Assembly (NCBI GenBank): GCA_029706075.1
Contig: JAINUG010000005.1
Location: 5,631,001-5,695,000, forward strand
Direction of reading: 5' to 3'
Source: Aldrovandia affinis
Lineage: Eukaryota > Chordata > Actinopteri > Notacanthiformes > Halosauridae
Length of the DNA: 64,000 nt
Shown here one piece after another: positions 31,858 to 43,354 of the stretch. Made by a program: the position numbers and the translations under genes. The notes below the pieces were generated by a model, which had not been told where the DNA came from, made no database searches, and saw nothing but the letters and a program-made list of their open reading frames with translations. Position 1 is the stretch's first letter, and every line of letters starts with the position of its first letter.

Positions 31858-34117
31858 AAGACAGCCAGACTCATATACCATGTCTATATGAGATAGTGGA
31901 GAGGAGCTGGCAGCTGGCTACTGAGACAGAGCGAAAGCAAGACAGAACAGCCAAAGCCAACCAGTCTGCCTTCAGGCCACAGACCTGAGGCAGGTTATTT
32001 CCCCAAGAACTGTACAAAGTAGAAGCCACTGTCTCTGTCTAACAATATCTTAGCTGAATTAGGAATCCTGAGGGGTGTAAAAGCATCTGACTCTGGAAAT
32101 CGGTGGATATGTTGTCATGCAACTCTAAATAACTAATATATGTAAGAAGCTAAAGAGGAACATGTGCATGTGCCCAATCATTTCATAGGGTAAGTGGCAT
32201 ACACTAATATACACTACATGCATGTTAATGTGGCTTACAGAAAAAAATTGCATGCTATGTGACATTGCATCAGACGTTGCTGAGGTGCAGTTTCCAAATA
32301 ACTTACCAAAGTGCACTTTCCTATAAGTGTGGTTTGGTATAACGAGTGGTTGTCTTTCTATGCTAGATAGACACAAGCTCCTGCTCTATATAGCTTTTGC
32401 AGATCTTGTCTTGAACAGAAGGCTCATTGCAAGAGGAAAGGCTTATATACCATTTTCTTTAAAGTTCAGTCCATATAATTGACAACAGAGCACCCACCTT
32501 TCCTCTTGAGAGGTGGTAAAGCAGGCAATCTCACAGCAGCGCTCAATTCTGTCCTGCTGGAGAGAACCGGAAATGCATGTGCATTCTCATGTGAGCATGG
32601 CACAATACAGTTACACTGCAACTCCAAAGAAAAACACCAAGACTTTGTGTTGCACTTTTAAATGCCTTGTTTGAGATTTAAACATTCACAGGGAATTGTG
32701 TTATTTATGCTTTACCTATGGAACTTACTTTCTGAACCTCCTTGTTGGGTTTTGGGATGAATTGGGTGTAACACCACTGTGCAAAAAATGTGCTCCCTGG
32801 TAATACAGATAGTGATGAAGGGTATTAGGTTAATTCAGTAGTTTTTTAATCCATACACTTTAGGCCTTACACCTATTTTAACAGATTGCTAAATAATGTA
32901 CTCACCAGAGATATGTTATCATGCCATGGACTGACAGGTGGAAGAGGGATAAGAGAAGAGGCACTGTGGAGAGAGGGAAAACTGGAACTTCAGCCTATTT
33001 TCAACATATTACTGAACAAACCGAGCGGAGCAGAATTTGTGTCAACCACACAACGTGGGCTCACTAAACAGTCATGAATATAACACATTTTTGAGCACTT
33101 GCAGTACCTAGTAAAAGAATAAAAGGTGGTTATATAAATTATTAAAGAAAAACATGGTCTGAAACTATGTTGTAATGCAATGCATGTAACTAAGTTAGCA
33201 TAGTGTAAATTACAGCAGCAGGTAGCAGGTTTTTTGTTGTTTGAAAACTACATACCAAGTTGGCAGCAACTATTTTAATATACATTTAAGTGAGTCTATA
33301 GAATAAAAGACAGAAAAATCTGCTATGGAGGAGATATATACTATATATAAATATATATATATGAATAAAAATGGAGTCTACTGTATATGTGTATATATAT
33401 ACTGTATATACTGTATATATACACATATACAGTAGACTCCATTATTATTCATACCCTTTATAAAGATAAACAAAAGAGATAGTATAAAATAAACTATATA
33501 AATAATGTCTACTGTATATACCACAAGCACGCTACAGCTTTACCTGCAACTCAAGAGTCTGATAGCTCAGTCAGCAGCAAGGCTACAACCAAAATAGCTA
33601 GTCACAAAGCTTTGTCCATTATGGTAACAGAAATACAATGGTCTGTCTCAGCCTGTACCTCTCTTTTATGATGTTTCCTCTCAAGTTGAGCTCCATACTT
33701 TCATCCTAAAATATAAACATTTATATCAGTATTATGATTCCTGGGGACATAATCACGTACTTACTGACTTTATTAAATAATCTATTTTCCAAAAACTCAA
33801 TGCATGCCATACTTGTATGTTCCCTCTCACCTGCCTTTGGTGATCTGATCTCTCACTGACCAGTGAGAAAGGGTACAGGGGCAGGGCCTATAACAACAAG
33901 ATAGTCTTTTGGCTAGTGGTCTCCAGATTATATCATGTTAACAAACTGAAAAGGCTGAATTGAATCCCCAGCACACTCCACAGCAGTTTCCCATGTGACA
34001 AGGGATATCACACACACACACCAACTGACCAGTCCAGGGCAACCGGGGTTCACGGACATGCTGCTCCTGCGATATCGAGCCGAACTGGCAGAGCTGAATA
34101 CCACCATGCTGTCACTG
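31858..34117 (-). CDS. candidate multi-exon gene of unknown function
   Basis: Six short minus-strand segments have GT donors, AG acceptors and compatible phases: 34030-34117, 33659-33705, 32906-32963, 32498-32553, 32307-32353 and 31858-31913. The first four join without choosing between acceptors (donors GTCAGT, GTACAG, GTGAGT, GTGGGT). The last two need the second-choice AG. Encoded pieces include MVVFSSASSARYRRSSMSVN, DESMELNLRGNIIKE, LIPLPPVSPWHDNISL, DRIERCCEIACFTTSQEE and QPLVIPNHTYRKVHF. The first could start at its ATG near 34106. The product would be Ser/Pro-rich with no membrane segment, and I recognise no family. A chance assembly is possible, but matching phases across the first four exons argue for a real gene. 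Confidence 0.4.
33370..33443. repeat. perfect-looking AT-rich palindrome joining two transposon tips
   Basis: AATGGAGTCTACTGTATATG on the left is mirrored by CATATACAGTAGACTCCATT on the right, with a short TATA loop. The right side continues ATTATTCATACCCTTTATAA, resembling the Tc1-type tip at 3754. It lies in an intron of the candidate gene. Confidence 0.75.
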
Positions 34118-34539
34118 CTATGACAGATGAGACAGTGTAATAAATTGAGGGATTGGGAGAGCAGAGACAGAGATGATAAGGGTAAAAGCAACATAAGGAA
34201 GACAGGGAGGAAACAGAGAGAAAAAAAATAACTATGTGGTGATGGAAATAAAAATGGAGGTTATAAGCTGTGGGCAAAAAAATACTTACCATGGTGAATG
34301 GTTAATACAGTACTACACAATTGCTTTATTTAATTTCTAGGTTACTGACTTCAATAACCAACACAGTGAAACAAAGGATAACTTCAGATGACTAGGTAGA
34401 ATGAAAACGGTGCATATTTCATAGCCGTTTATCAACAGTAAACGTACAGACTACGGATGCATATGAATTAGCGATGCAGTAACAAACTGTAAAGTTCAGA
34501 ATATGAAACAGAACTTGGTTTGTTTTAATTGCTCTTTGC

Positions 34540-34850
34540 ATCCCGCACCAACCTGACGCCGGTGATCATAGGGGCGCTATTGGACCTTCGTAGAACCCCG
34601 CCTCCAATAACGGCGACTGCGCATTGGTCCACTTCCATTCTCTCCATCCCGTTTCCCCAGGCCCTTGCGTCTGCTGGAACTTCTGCTGCCGACCGTAGCA
34701 CATACGTACCCGGCGAGGTGCTATGACTGTTGTCCCGTGAAAGCCCGACCTGCGGGCCTCACATAGATCCCACGGTCCCAACGGAACTGCTAGATATCTA
34801 AATAAGCGGGACAACCCCCTGTTCCTGTCCCCTACGCATTTTCGGTTGAA
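34540..34850. promoter_or_regulatory. possible promoter region, CpG-richer than its surroundings
   Basis: Against an AT-rich background this stretch has many CpGs (GGCGACTGCGCATTGG, ACCCGGCGAGG, CCCTACGCATTTTCGG) and several CCAAT or ATTGG boxes (near 34578, 34603 and 34624). It lies upstream of the minus-strand candidate gene and could be its promoter, or a bidirectional one. No transcript start can be seen. Confidence 0.3.
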
Positions 34851-36089
34851 GAAGCTAGGCCCAGCCTGAAAGATAAGGTCGCACAGATATTTTGACTGTA
34901 GCTAACTAGCTGTAATATGTGACCGATTATCTAGCTAGAACTAGTAAGGTTTGCTTATCATCTAGTTGGTTAAGTAATGCACATTCCCAGTGACAATGTA
35001 TATACCCAGTCCGTCTACAGAGAGCAGAAAGTCAACATAACCATTCAAACATAGCTAACTTGCATGCTAAAATACAATGACGCTGCTACGTAATACTCGG
35101 AACCCGCTCTAGCGAACTAGGTAGCACTACTAATGTATTTAGCTTAAGAAACATTGGCTAACTCGCACTCAACTATGGCCAATAAGAGAGCTAACGGTAG
35201 AAACGGCGTTTAACAAATTTCACTTAATGACAAACTTGTGTGAAGTTTAACTAACTAAGCAGTGTCTACGTTGGTGATCTAAATAGCTAACTACATAGTT
35301 GTGTAACGTTAAGCTACTAGCTGTTTTGGGGATTAGCTAGTTTATTAGATAGCAAGCCAATGTTAGTTAGCTACCGTTGGCTAAATTTACAGAAACATCA
35401 CTGAAACCGAGTAGACAAATCTGAAAATATGTTTCAATATGTTACAGTTTGTTAAGACCGCTAGCTAATTCCACTTATGCGTCGCTGGGTTATTCACGAA
35501 AACTCCAAAGCTGTACGTTTGAAATATCAGTTTCCAAATATGAGTCATGATTTGTTTCTTTACCCCTCCGCAGCAACAATGTATTCATTCTTCTTTCGTG
35601 GTCGGTGTAACAACTCCTCTCACTGGCCGGTCGAAGTACTGCAGTCGTAACAAATAGAGTTGGTGGAAATAGAGTGCTGACAGAGTGAATGCTCACATTT
35701 TATTAGCTTGGCACTCTAGAGTTGCCAAGCTACTCTTGCATTTTCTGGTTTCTAAGCAGCCGAATACAGGTTATGGACAGTAAATCGTTATTGTTATGTA
35801 AGTTTGATGGGGTTTTTTAGCGCATTTAGAGAGAATATTGTAGCTTTCTCTCTAAATGCGCATTTAGAGAAAAAAGGGGCTTTCATTCCAATCACATGTG
35901 GTTCCTCATATTAGAACATTTACACCATTATGAACATAACTAGCTAGCAATCTTACGCCTAGCTGGCCTCAAGGGCCCCTGGGACATGTTATAGTTTCGT
36001 AGGCTACTGTTCGTAGGCACCTAGCATGCTATACACACAGTACAATGGAGGGCAGCTAGCATTTCTGTGGCTAGGCTAGCTGCCCACCG
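34851..36089. other. noncoding stretch
   Basis: TAGCTAGC-rich sequence without a supported exon. A small hairpin (GCATTTAGAGAGAA and its complement) lies at about 35822-35862. Confidence 0.4.
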
Positions 36090-36272
36090 TTACACTACCC
36101 CCATTTTTTTTTTTTTAAAGCTCGCTGCATCTAATCCAGTCCACTGGGATAGGTCACCGAACCATGCTGGTGGTCTCCGACTTCTCACGGCCCGACGTCA
36201 GGGCGGCGATGTGCCGGCTACCCGGCGGCAGGGTGGCGGTGGCGAACCGGGGTCCATGCCGCTGATGGTGAG

Positions 36273-37184
36273 TCAGCGGGCTGCGAGCCGCGACAGGGAG
36301 ACGAGTGTTGAGGGGCATTCCTCATTGCCCAGGTACGGTGTAGCCCCAGCATCCGGCTTGTAGACCACATCTGAAAGTAGTTTGAGGACAAGGCAGGGGC
36401 TTTCCCAGTCACTGTCCAGCTTCGGTGACCGGCTCTTTCTCCTTCGAGGATTGAACACCCACACATTCGCATGCTTGAAACTCCCTAACGCGTGCAGCGT
36501 GTGTCGTAGTTTATTTTCTAAACTGCTGATGATCACGGGCCAGTTGGTGTACAGGGACGAGGCGAGCTTGCAGCTGATAGGTGTACTCGAGCCCAGGTTG
36601 GCGGGGCAGTTCTGGGTCTGGCGGGCAGCCGAAGATCAGGCTGACAAGCGAGTGCAGCTCCCGTCCCATCATGAGGGACGCTGGCGTACACTCCGTGGAC
36701 TCCTGCACTGCCGACCAGTATGACAGCAGAACCAGGGGGAGATGGGCATCGCCATCCTTCTGATGCCTTGAGGTGAGGAGGGCCAGCTGTGTGGTGAGGG
36801 TGCGATTAAAGCGTTCCACCAGGAGCGGATGGAGTGGAGTGGTGCAAGTATTTCATGGTGAGCCTGCGACACACCTCATAACACTTTACTCTCAAAGTTT
36901 CTCCCTTAGTCGCTGTGTAGCTCGGCTGGCATGCCAAACCGGCAGAACATTCCCTCCAGGAGACAGTCTGCTACTACTGAAGCCTCTTGCGATGGGATCG
37001 CGTACGCCTCCAGCCACTTGGTGAAGTAGTCCATCACTGTGAGGACGTAGCGGTTGCCGGACTCCGACACCGGAAATGGACCCAGCACATCAATCGCCAC
37101 TCTCTCCATTGGGGCGCCGCATGCAGCTTGCTGCAGGGGGGCGTGAGAGGGGCTTGACGGACCTTTCTTTGCTGTGCAGGCCAC
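36273..37184 (-). pseudogene. Gypsy integrase, frameshifted
   Basis: 36906-37184 encodes ERVAIDVLGPFPVSESGNRY and VMDYFTKWLEAYAIP, with the first catalytic Asp (AIDVLGP) and part of the second region (GMPAELHSD). 36511-36819 resumes with MERFNRTLTTQLALL (after the catalytic Glu region) and ECTPASLMMGREL. 36273-36536 holds VFNPRRRKSRSPKLDSDWES and VLKLLSDVVYK, the GPY-like C-terminal end. At least two frameshifts. Confidence 0.8.
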
Positions 37185-37399
37185 ATCTCGACGGCAACAC
37201 CCCCAGTAAAACTGCTCTCAGAGGCGGTGCAGAATTTTGTTGACGCCATAGTGTTCGGACCTTGCGGTGCCATAGACCAAGCATAACACAGTGGGCCATA
37301 GCTGAAGGGAGGTTATGAGCTGCAGGTGAATGATGCCCCGGGCCGGGTCTGACCAGCAGCGGTACAGCATGTCGTTGTGGAGGTGGAGTGAGCCCCACT

Positions 37400-37682
37400 G
37401 AGCCTCCAGAAGCTCGAACACAGTGCGCAGGTTAGTTAGCGCAGCCGCGTAGGTAGACGCATGTACTAGGATGTCGTCTAGGTACACCACGCACACTGGC
37501 GCGGGGGCTGGATGCAGCACTTTCTCCATCAGCCGCTCGAATGTGTCTGGTTGCACAGACCGAATGGCATGACTTTGAATTCCCATAATCCCCTGCCGAT
37601 GGTAAAGGCTATCTTTGGTCGAGCTGATGGGGAGAGGGGGACCTGCCAGTAGTCGCTGCAGAGATCCAGCACACTGAACCAC
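37400..37682 (-). pseudogene. Gypsy reverse transcriptase fragment
   Basis: Encodes DTFERLMEKVL and VCVVYLDDILVHAS with the catalytic YLDD box. It then passes directly to LHLHNDMLYRCW, which belongs before the integrase, so RNase H is deleted. N-terminal RT blocks are scrambled or absent. Confidence 0.8.
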
Positions 37683-37705
37683 ATGGAGCTGGCTACAGAG
37701 TCGAG

Positions 37706-39764
37706 GGCGTCACAATATATTTCAATATGTTATTGTCAAGTTGTACTTCATTGTGTATATTCCATTGTACAGTGGAGTTGCAAGCCAATAAATGTACAAA
37801 TTATTTTAAAAATGTAGACACTGATTGCAGTGTACCTTCCTTTCCTAGTATGCAGCAATGCATTAAGGCGGTTTTACAAAGTACCGTACTAACGGGGTTT
37901 ACCTGCGTATTAAGTTTAGGGAAACTCAATTGCGAAGAGTTTGCATGGGTTACATGTAGCAAATTGAATTTTAGAGTGGAAGCAGGCAGACATCAGAGGA
38001 GCGATCAGAAGAGAAGGTAGCTAAGAGAGAGTGGAAGGTTGTCAAGTTAGCAGCGGATATTCATTTTCTCCATTTCCTTTCTGCTGCCTGCAGTTTTGTT
38101 CTGTCTGCACGATTGCAGTCAGTTAGCCTGGGACTGGGAGGTAACAGATAAGCTGGTTTGATGGACATCAGATATCTTGCTGTAGTATAGACATTGCTGC
38201 CGTGAGGAATCACTTAATTAATCTGTGCTGAATGTATGCAGTCCACACATGAGCTTTTGCAAATGAAAGACTAACTGAAAGTAGTACTGAAAGAATCAGT
38301 GAACGAACAAAAGACTAATTGGAAGTAGTAGTGAACAAAACGGTGAACAAATCAGTGAACGAATCATTATAGTGAACTGAATCAAAGGATTTGCCTTGCT
38401 TGTAGCCCAGCATCAGACAGCTTCTGAATGGTATTGCTAATGCCTAATGATATTCAAATGATGTATGGAAATTGTCGCTACCCCTGGCATATCGGGGAAT
38501 ATGGTCACGGCTGGAACTCAAACTGACCAATAGGAACAATGGACTGTAACTATCCATTTTGTAATGCCAATTTGTTTGGTAACCTAATTATTGCTCAAGC
38601 TCATGACAATATTGTTGTTCAAATTAAATAATGCATGTTTTTAACTAGTGTAACACCACTGCATGTAAACAACAGCCAATTTTGTTGATTAATAATGGAT
38701 ATAAAATTATAATTATTATTAATATAAAAAATATCAATACATAAAATAAAATCAAGATTGAATATTTTCTCTTTGAGCTAGGAGAACAATTTTGGAGACA
38801 AAGACGAATGCATCATACAATATATTCATTATTTTTCAAAATAAACCAAAATAAATGTTTTGTGAATGATTCATGAAAAACATGGATATAGGAGGAGTTG
38901 TGAGCTTACATTTTTTAAATATATATAAAAAGTGCTTAGTCTCTTGCAAAACCTGGTCAGCAGCAGGTTTAGGTAAGATACAACTTTAGTACCATATAGT
39001 TGGCATTGAAAGCACACTGCAATCAAAATCAACAGAAGACTAGACTAATGAGTTGAAGAGCACACTGCAATCGAGACTAAGGGAATTTTGTCTTGATCTT
39101 GGTTAACATCTGGGAAATACAGTAAGTCTCAAGATATTCAACCCACAATATCTAATTGAAAAGTGCTAGATGTACCATTTCACATGAAAGTGCGTTGATG
39201 TATTGTGTCGTATTGTTTCTCAAGCAGACGGCAAATTTGACAGTGCCCCATCCAGACTGTTTCGTCATTGCAGTTTAGCTTTACCACGACACCAACAACT
39301 CAAATATAAATCAAACCTACACATCATAACTCATTCTGTGTAAGCTCATTCAGTCAGCAATTGTACTCATTGTCCGCATTACCCCAAAGTAATTCAAAGT
39401 AAAAGAAATGCTGTGTTGTTGCCAGTTGTGGAAAAGTCACTGGTGCAGGGGGGTGACTAGTAGTAAAAGGCTATGACTAACCACAAAATGTACACAATAA
39501 AACATATTTCTATAAAAAAAATGTGTTTAACACAAGATTTCCTTGTACATTCCATATTTTATTTTAGGCATGCTGCCTTGACAACCTTTCCCCCAACCAT
39601 ACAAGAGCAAACAATGTCAGGAGGAATCCCAGGGAACCCAGGGCTGTAACATTCCAGGTCAACTTATTTTCTTGTACTTCAGTCATTTGCCAACAAGATG
39701 TTGATAGCATCTTTTTTCAAGCCACATGTCAAACACATTATCAAGTTGCGCCACCCCAATTATC
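37706..39764. other. AT-rich noncoding stretch
   Basis: An irregular repeat of AGTGAACAAA / CAGTGAACGAA lies at about 38270-38385. A short duplication, GCACACTGCAATC, lies at 39013 and 39060. No gene recognised. Confidence 0.4.
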
Positions 39765-40103
39765 TATCTAACCTTTCCTCATTTTCTCTCAATGTAGTAG
39801 CCAATCTCCCCCCTCTTGTGTTGTGAGCTCACTGCCGTAGTCCGACAGTGACAAAGGCGATGTACCGCCTCCTCCGAGCCGGAACTAGCCAAGCTGCCAA
39901 CTGTAACTCTGGTACACATAGAGCCACTCTTATACGCAGCGAGCTCGTATCAGCTTCCCTCCGCCCTCTCTGGGGCGGACAGACAATTGCCGCACCCTAG
40001 CGGCACTCCCGGGCAGAGTCGAATTGGGGAATCAGACCTTGTTTGCAGTGGACAACATGCATCCTGGTCGGACGCTCTTACCGTTATGCCACCCAGGAGG
40101 TCC
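39765..40103 (-). repeat. tRNA-derived SINE, antisense
   Basis: On the minus strand the head GGACCTCCTGGGTGGCATAA, CGTCCGACCAGG and CCAATTCGACTCTGCC show A- and B-box-like blocks. It is GC-rich compared with its flanks. The same head type is at 21307 and 25560. The left boundary is approximate. Confidence 0.65.
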
Positions 40104-40317
40104 AATTTCCATTAATTAAGCACAGGATTCATCACTGATTAGCAGTGATGTTTACATGCCACACTGTCACATGTTGAATCGCAAACATGTGGAAGTATTT
40201 ATAAATGTTGTGTAAGGGTATGCTGTTGTTTGAAGCCTACCCACATTTTAAAAAGCGTAGTTATATAATATTTAACCTGCACAAAAATAGTGTAATAGTA
40301 TTAATAATAATGAAATG

Positions 40318-40394
40318 CAGGTAACTGCCAAAATAAGGCCAATATTTTTGGCTAGCTGCCAATAGGCCAATATAAAGTGTCTTAATAGTGCGAT
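40318..40394 (+). mobile_element. terminal scrap of the 10.0/53.3-kb Tc1 family
   Basis: GGTAACTGCCAAAATAAGG and AATATAAAGTGTCTTAATAG are the family's outer repeat, with about 30 bp of extra sequence between them. It ends at the hAT tip. Confidence 0.5.
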
Positions 40395-40395
40395 G

Positions 40396-41035
40396 GGTTT
40401 AGGGCTGTGACGGTATGATCTTTTCACGGTATGATAATCATACTACTCATTATCAAAAAATGCAACTGTTTCCTTGTAATTGTATGTATATATCACGGTA
40501 CTCTCAATAATTGAAAAGTTTTTAACCAGTGGGGAAAAAAAACCCCCTGCTGATTTTGTATCACACAGAGTTTACAACCCAGAAAATTCGATTTATGTTT
40601 ATTGTATGACTCTTTGCAGATGTATATACCATTTTAATTGAAAAATAAAACAAAAAAATGCAACTGAATATAGTTCACTCCTTGTAATTGTATGTTTAAA
40701 TCAATAACGATGTATATATACAACACAATGCGCAGGCCTACTCTCAATAATTGAAAATGATAATAATCAGAAAACGGAACTGTCAAATAAGTAGCACAAG
40801 ATGCATTTAGGCCTAGCTTTCTTTTATGGAAGATTTTTATGCAAGAAGATGGAATGGAACGGAAGGGAGATTGAATGTGGCCAGAAGCACTGAAAACTCA
40901 TTCAGAGGCAACAGTGGTTGCAGGGATGCACAGCATTTTCTTGGTCAATTTCACCATTCTTAGCATGTCTTCTTCTTGGACCTTCCACCACTGCAGTGGA
41001 TCTCTGTTGCTGTCTATGGTCGGAATGGCCATGTA
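40396..41035 (-). mobile_element. hAT remnant
   Basis: The left tip GGGCTGTGACGGTATGATC resembles hAT terminal repeats. The block TTGTAATTGTATGT...ACTCTCAATAATTGAAAA occurs twice (about 40472-40510 and 40683-40758). The transposase 3' part is on the minus strand. The element is cut off at about 41035 by the adjoining Gypsy element. Confidence 0.65.
40790..41028 (-). pseudogene. hAT transposase C-terminal fragment
   Basis: Encodes DPLQWWKVQEEDMLRMVKL and LCIPATTVASE, a stop where Arg is expected, then VFSASGHI. This is the hATC dimerisation block. The upstream catalytic region is absent. Confidence 0.75.
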
Positions 41036-41060
41036 GGGGGTTAACAAAACGTATGATCGG

Positions 41061-42060
41061 GTGTTGAGACATTTATTTTGGCCTGATTTTAAAGCGGATG
41101 TGGCAAAACATTGTAAGACTTGTCATGTATGTCAGATAGCTGGAAAACCGAATCAAACGATTCCACCAGCTCCTCTGTATCTGATCCCCGCTATGAGTGA
41201 ACCATTTGAAAGAATAATAATAGATTGTGTTGGCCCATTGCCTCGCACCAAAGCGGAAATCAGTATTTGCTTACGATCATGTGTACCTCGACGCAATTTC
41301 CTGAAGCTATTCCGTTACGGAAGATAACTGCTCCTGTCATTGTTAAGGATTCAATCAAGTTATTTCCGTTATTCGGTCTTCCCAAGACAATTCGGTTGGA
41401 CCAAGGGTCAAACTTCATTTCCAAAACCTTTCCTCAGGTTTTAAAGCAGCTCGGTATTCAACATTGCTATTCGAGTGCTTACCCCCCAGAGTCACAGTCA
41501 CAGGAGAGATTTCATCAGACTTTGAAATCTATGCTGCGTGCATACTGTTTGGAATTCGAGAGAGATTGGGATGAGGGGGTTCCTTTGATGTTGTTTGCCG
41601 TGCGAGAGGTGACACATGAATCATTCAGGTTCAGTCCTGCGGAATTAGTGTTTGGTCACACTGTACGAGGTCCGTTAAAACTGCTAAAGGAAAAATGGCT
41701 AGCGGATGATTCTACCATTAATCTCCTAGATTACATTTGTGATTTTTGTCTTAAACTCAGTAGGGCTTGCAAAATAGCTAAGGACAACCTTACGGTAGCC
41801 CAAACTAAGATGAAGAAATTGTTTGACCGATGGGTTAAATAGAGAGAGTTCTCGCCTGGCGAGAAAATTCTGGCTTTGCTACCCATTCCTGGTTCTGCAT
41901 TGCAGGATAGATATAGTGGACCTTACGTGGTGGAAACTAAGGTGAGTGAGCATGATTATGTTATTCAGACCTCTGATTGCAGAAAGAGAAATCAACTGTG
42001 TCACATTAATATGCTGAAACGGTACTGTGATCGAGAGGGTGAGGTAACTGAAGTACCAAG
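41061..42060 (+). pseudogene. integrase of the Gmr1-type element, three lesions
   Basis: The zinc region HLFWPDFKADVAKHCKTCHV leads to the core with IIIDCVGPL (first Asp), IRLDQGSNFISK (second Asp) and PPESQSQERFHQ, where the usual NGQxE is changed but a Glu remains. SFRFSPAELVFGHTVRGPLK follows. A frameshift lies near 41260 (between 41061-41327 and 41225-41842) and a TAG near 41840. The C-terminal end continues from 41876 with QDRYSGPYVVETKVSEHDYV and LCHINMLKRYCD. Confidence 0.85.
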
Positions 42061-43205
42061 AGTAAAGCCTGTTATGCCCTGTGCTCTGTCTGTGGAATCT
42101 GATGAGGGGGAGGTGTTTATGTCTAAATCTGTGCAAGAGGGTCGTTTGCGTATTTCGGAAATATTTGCAGATTTTAAATCTCACATATCTCATTTGTCGT
42201 CTGCGCAGAAGGCTGAGATTACTGATATGATTATGTCCCACACTGAGTTGTTTCCCGATGTGCCAACCAATATTATTGAACATGATATTGACGTTGGGAC
42301 TGCGCAATTGATTAAACAACACGCTTACCAGGTAAATACTGTAAAACATTCCCGACTGAACAAAGAGGTGAATTAGATGTTGGAAAATTGAATCGCGGAG
42401 CCCAGCACCAGTGCGTGGAGTTCCCCTTGTATTTTAGTGGATAAACCTGATGGAACTTTTCATTTTCTTGGGCGGAGCACATTCATCAGAGCACTCTTCG
42501 AACGGCTTTCACAAGCTAATCTCACATTGAATTTGGCCAGGCCATGGTTACGTGTCTTGATAAGGTCATCGGCCGAGGCCAGGTTTGTCCGGTGGACGTG
42601 AAGCTTGAGGCTATCTCTCAGTTCCCAGTTTCTACGTCTCAACGAGAATTGCGATACTTCCTTGGTATGGTCGGATATTATCATAGTTTATGTAAAATCT
42701 TTGCTGCGATTGCTGCCCCCTTAACAGACCTATTAAGCGTAAAGGTACCTTTTGTTTGGTCTGACCCGTGTCAGCTAGCTTTTAACAATGTTAATGCTCT
42801 TCTGTCTAGTGCTCCTGTTCTCTCTGCCTCAAATTTAGAAAAACCTTTCAAACTTGCAGTGGATGCGTGTGATTCAGGTGCTAGCGCTGTGCTCCTGCTG
42901 GACAATTTGCAGGGGGTAGAGCATCCAGTTTGTTATTTCTCGAAGAAATGTAACCATCACCAGCAAGTTTATTCACCATTGAAAAGGAGGCGCTCACCCT
43001 GATCCTCGCACTCCAGCATTTCGAAGTGTACGTGTGGTCTGCCCCTCATGCAGTTGTGGTGCTTACCGATCACAATCCTGTTTTTTCTCCGCCAAATTCG
43101 GAATCCAAACAAACGTCTCAAGCGGTGGAGTTTGTTCTTGTAAGATCTCAACATTAAACATATTTGTGGCAAGGATAATATCCTTGCTGATGAATTGTCT
43201 CAAGT
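42061..43205 (+). pseudogene. RT-RNase H part of the Gmr1-type polyprotein
   Basis: The frame from the integrase end continues into SHTELFPDVPTNIIEHDIDV, the usual lead-in to the RT. A stop follows at 42374, then IAEPSTSAWSSPCILVDKPD (RT block 1). RT blocks 2-5, including YxDD, are deleted. 42544-43002 then gives QRELRYFLGMVGYYHSL and the RNase H part FKLAVDACDSGASAVLL and CYFSKKCNHHQQVYS. One more frame change precedes VLTDHNPVF. Confidence 0.85.
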
Positions 43206-43354
43206 GAATGAGGTAGGATTTGAACCTACTTGAGAATTGTGAAGTGTAAATGTGTTTCTTTAATTATAAGAAAAAGAGTAGTAAAAATGTGTTCGCACTG
43301 TCAGTTTTTATGTCTTCTGTGAATGTATTAACTTCTGCTTTTTAAGTGTGGGGG

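Larger units (their letters stand above)
36090..37705 (-). mobile_element. decayed Gypsy retrotransposon, conventional RT-integrase order
   Basis: Reading down the minus strand: an RT fragment, then (RNase H deleted) the integrase zinc region, the catalytic core and the C-terminal end. LTRs are not identified. Frames change repeatedly. Confidence 0.8.

Noticed and set aside
33928..34194. 88-codon minus-strand frame read as one exon
   Set aside because: Only 34030-34117 is bounded by splice signals; the rest runs through pyrimidine-rich intron and a (CA)-like tract.
38270..38385. Possible CRISPR-like or regularly spaced array (AGTGAACAAA repeats)
   Set aside because: The units are irregular and short, and the genome is vertebrate; it is a local imperfect tandem repeat.
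41879..42349. 156-codon minus-strand frame
   Set aside because: Antisense of the Gmr1-type integrase/RT region, which is clearly coding-derived on the plus strand.
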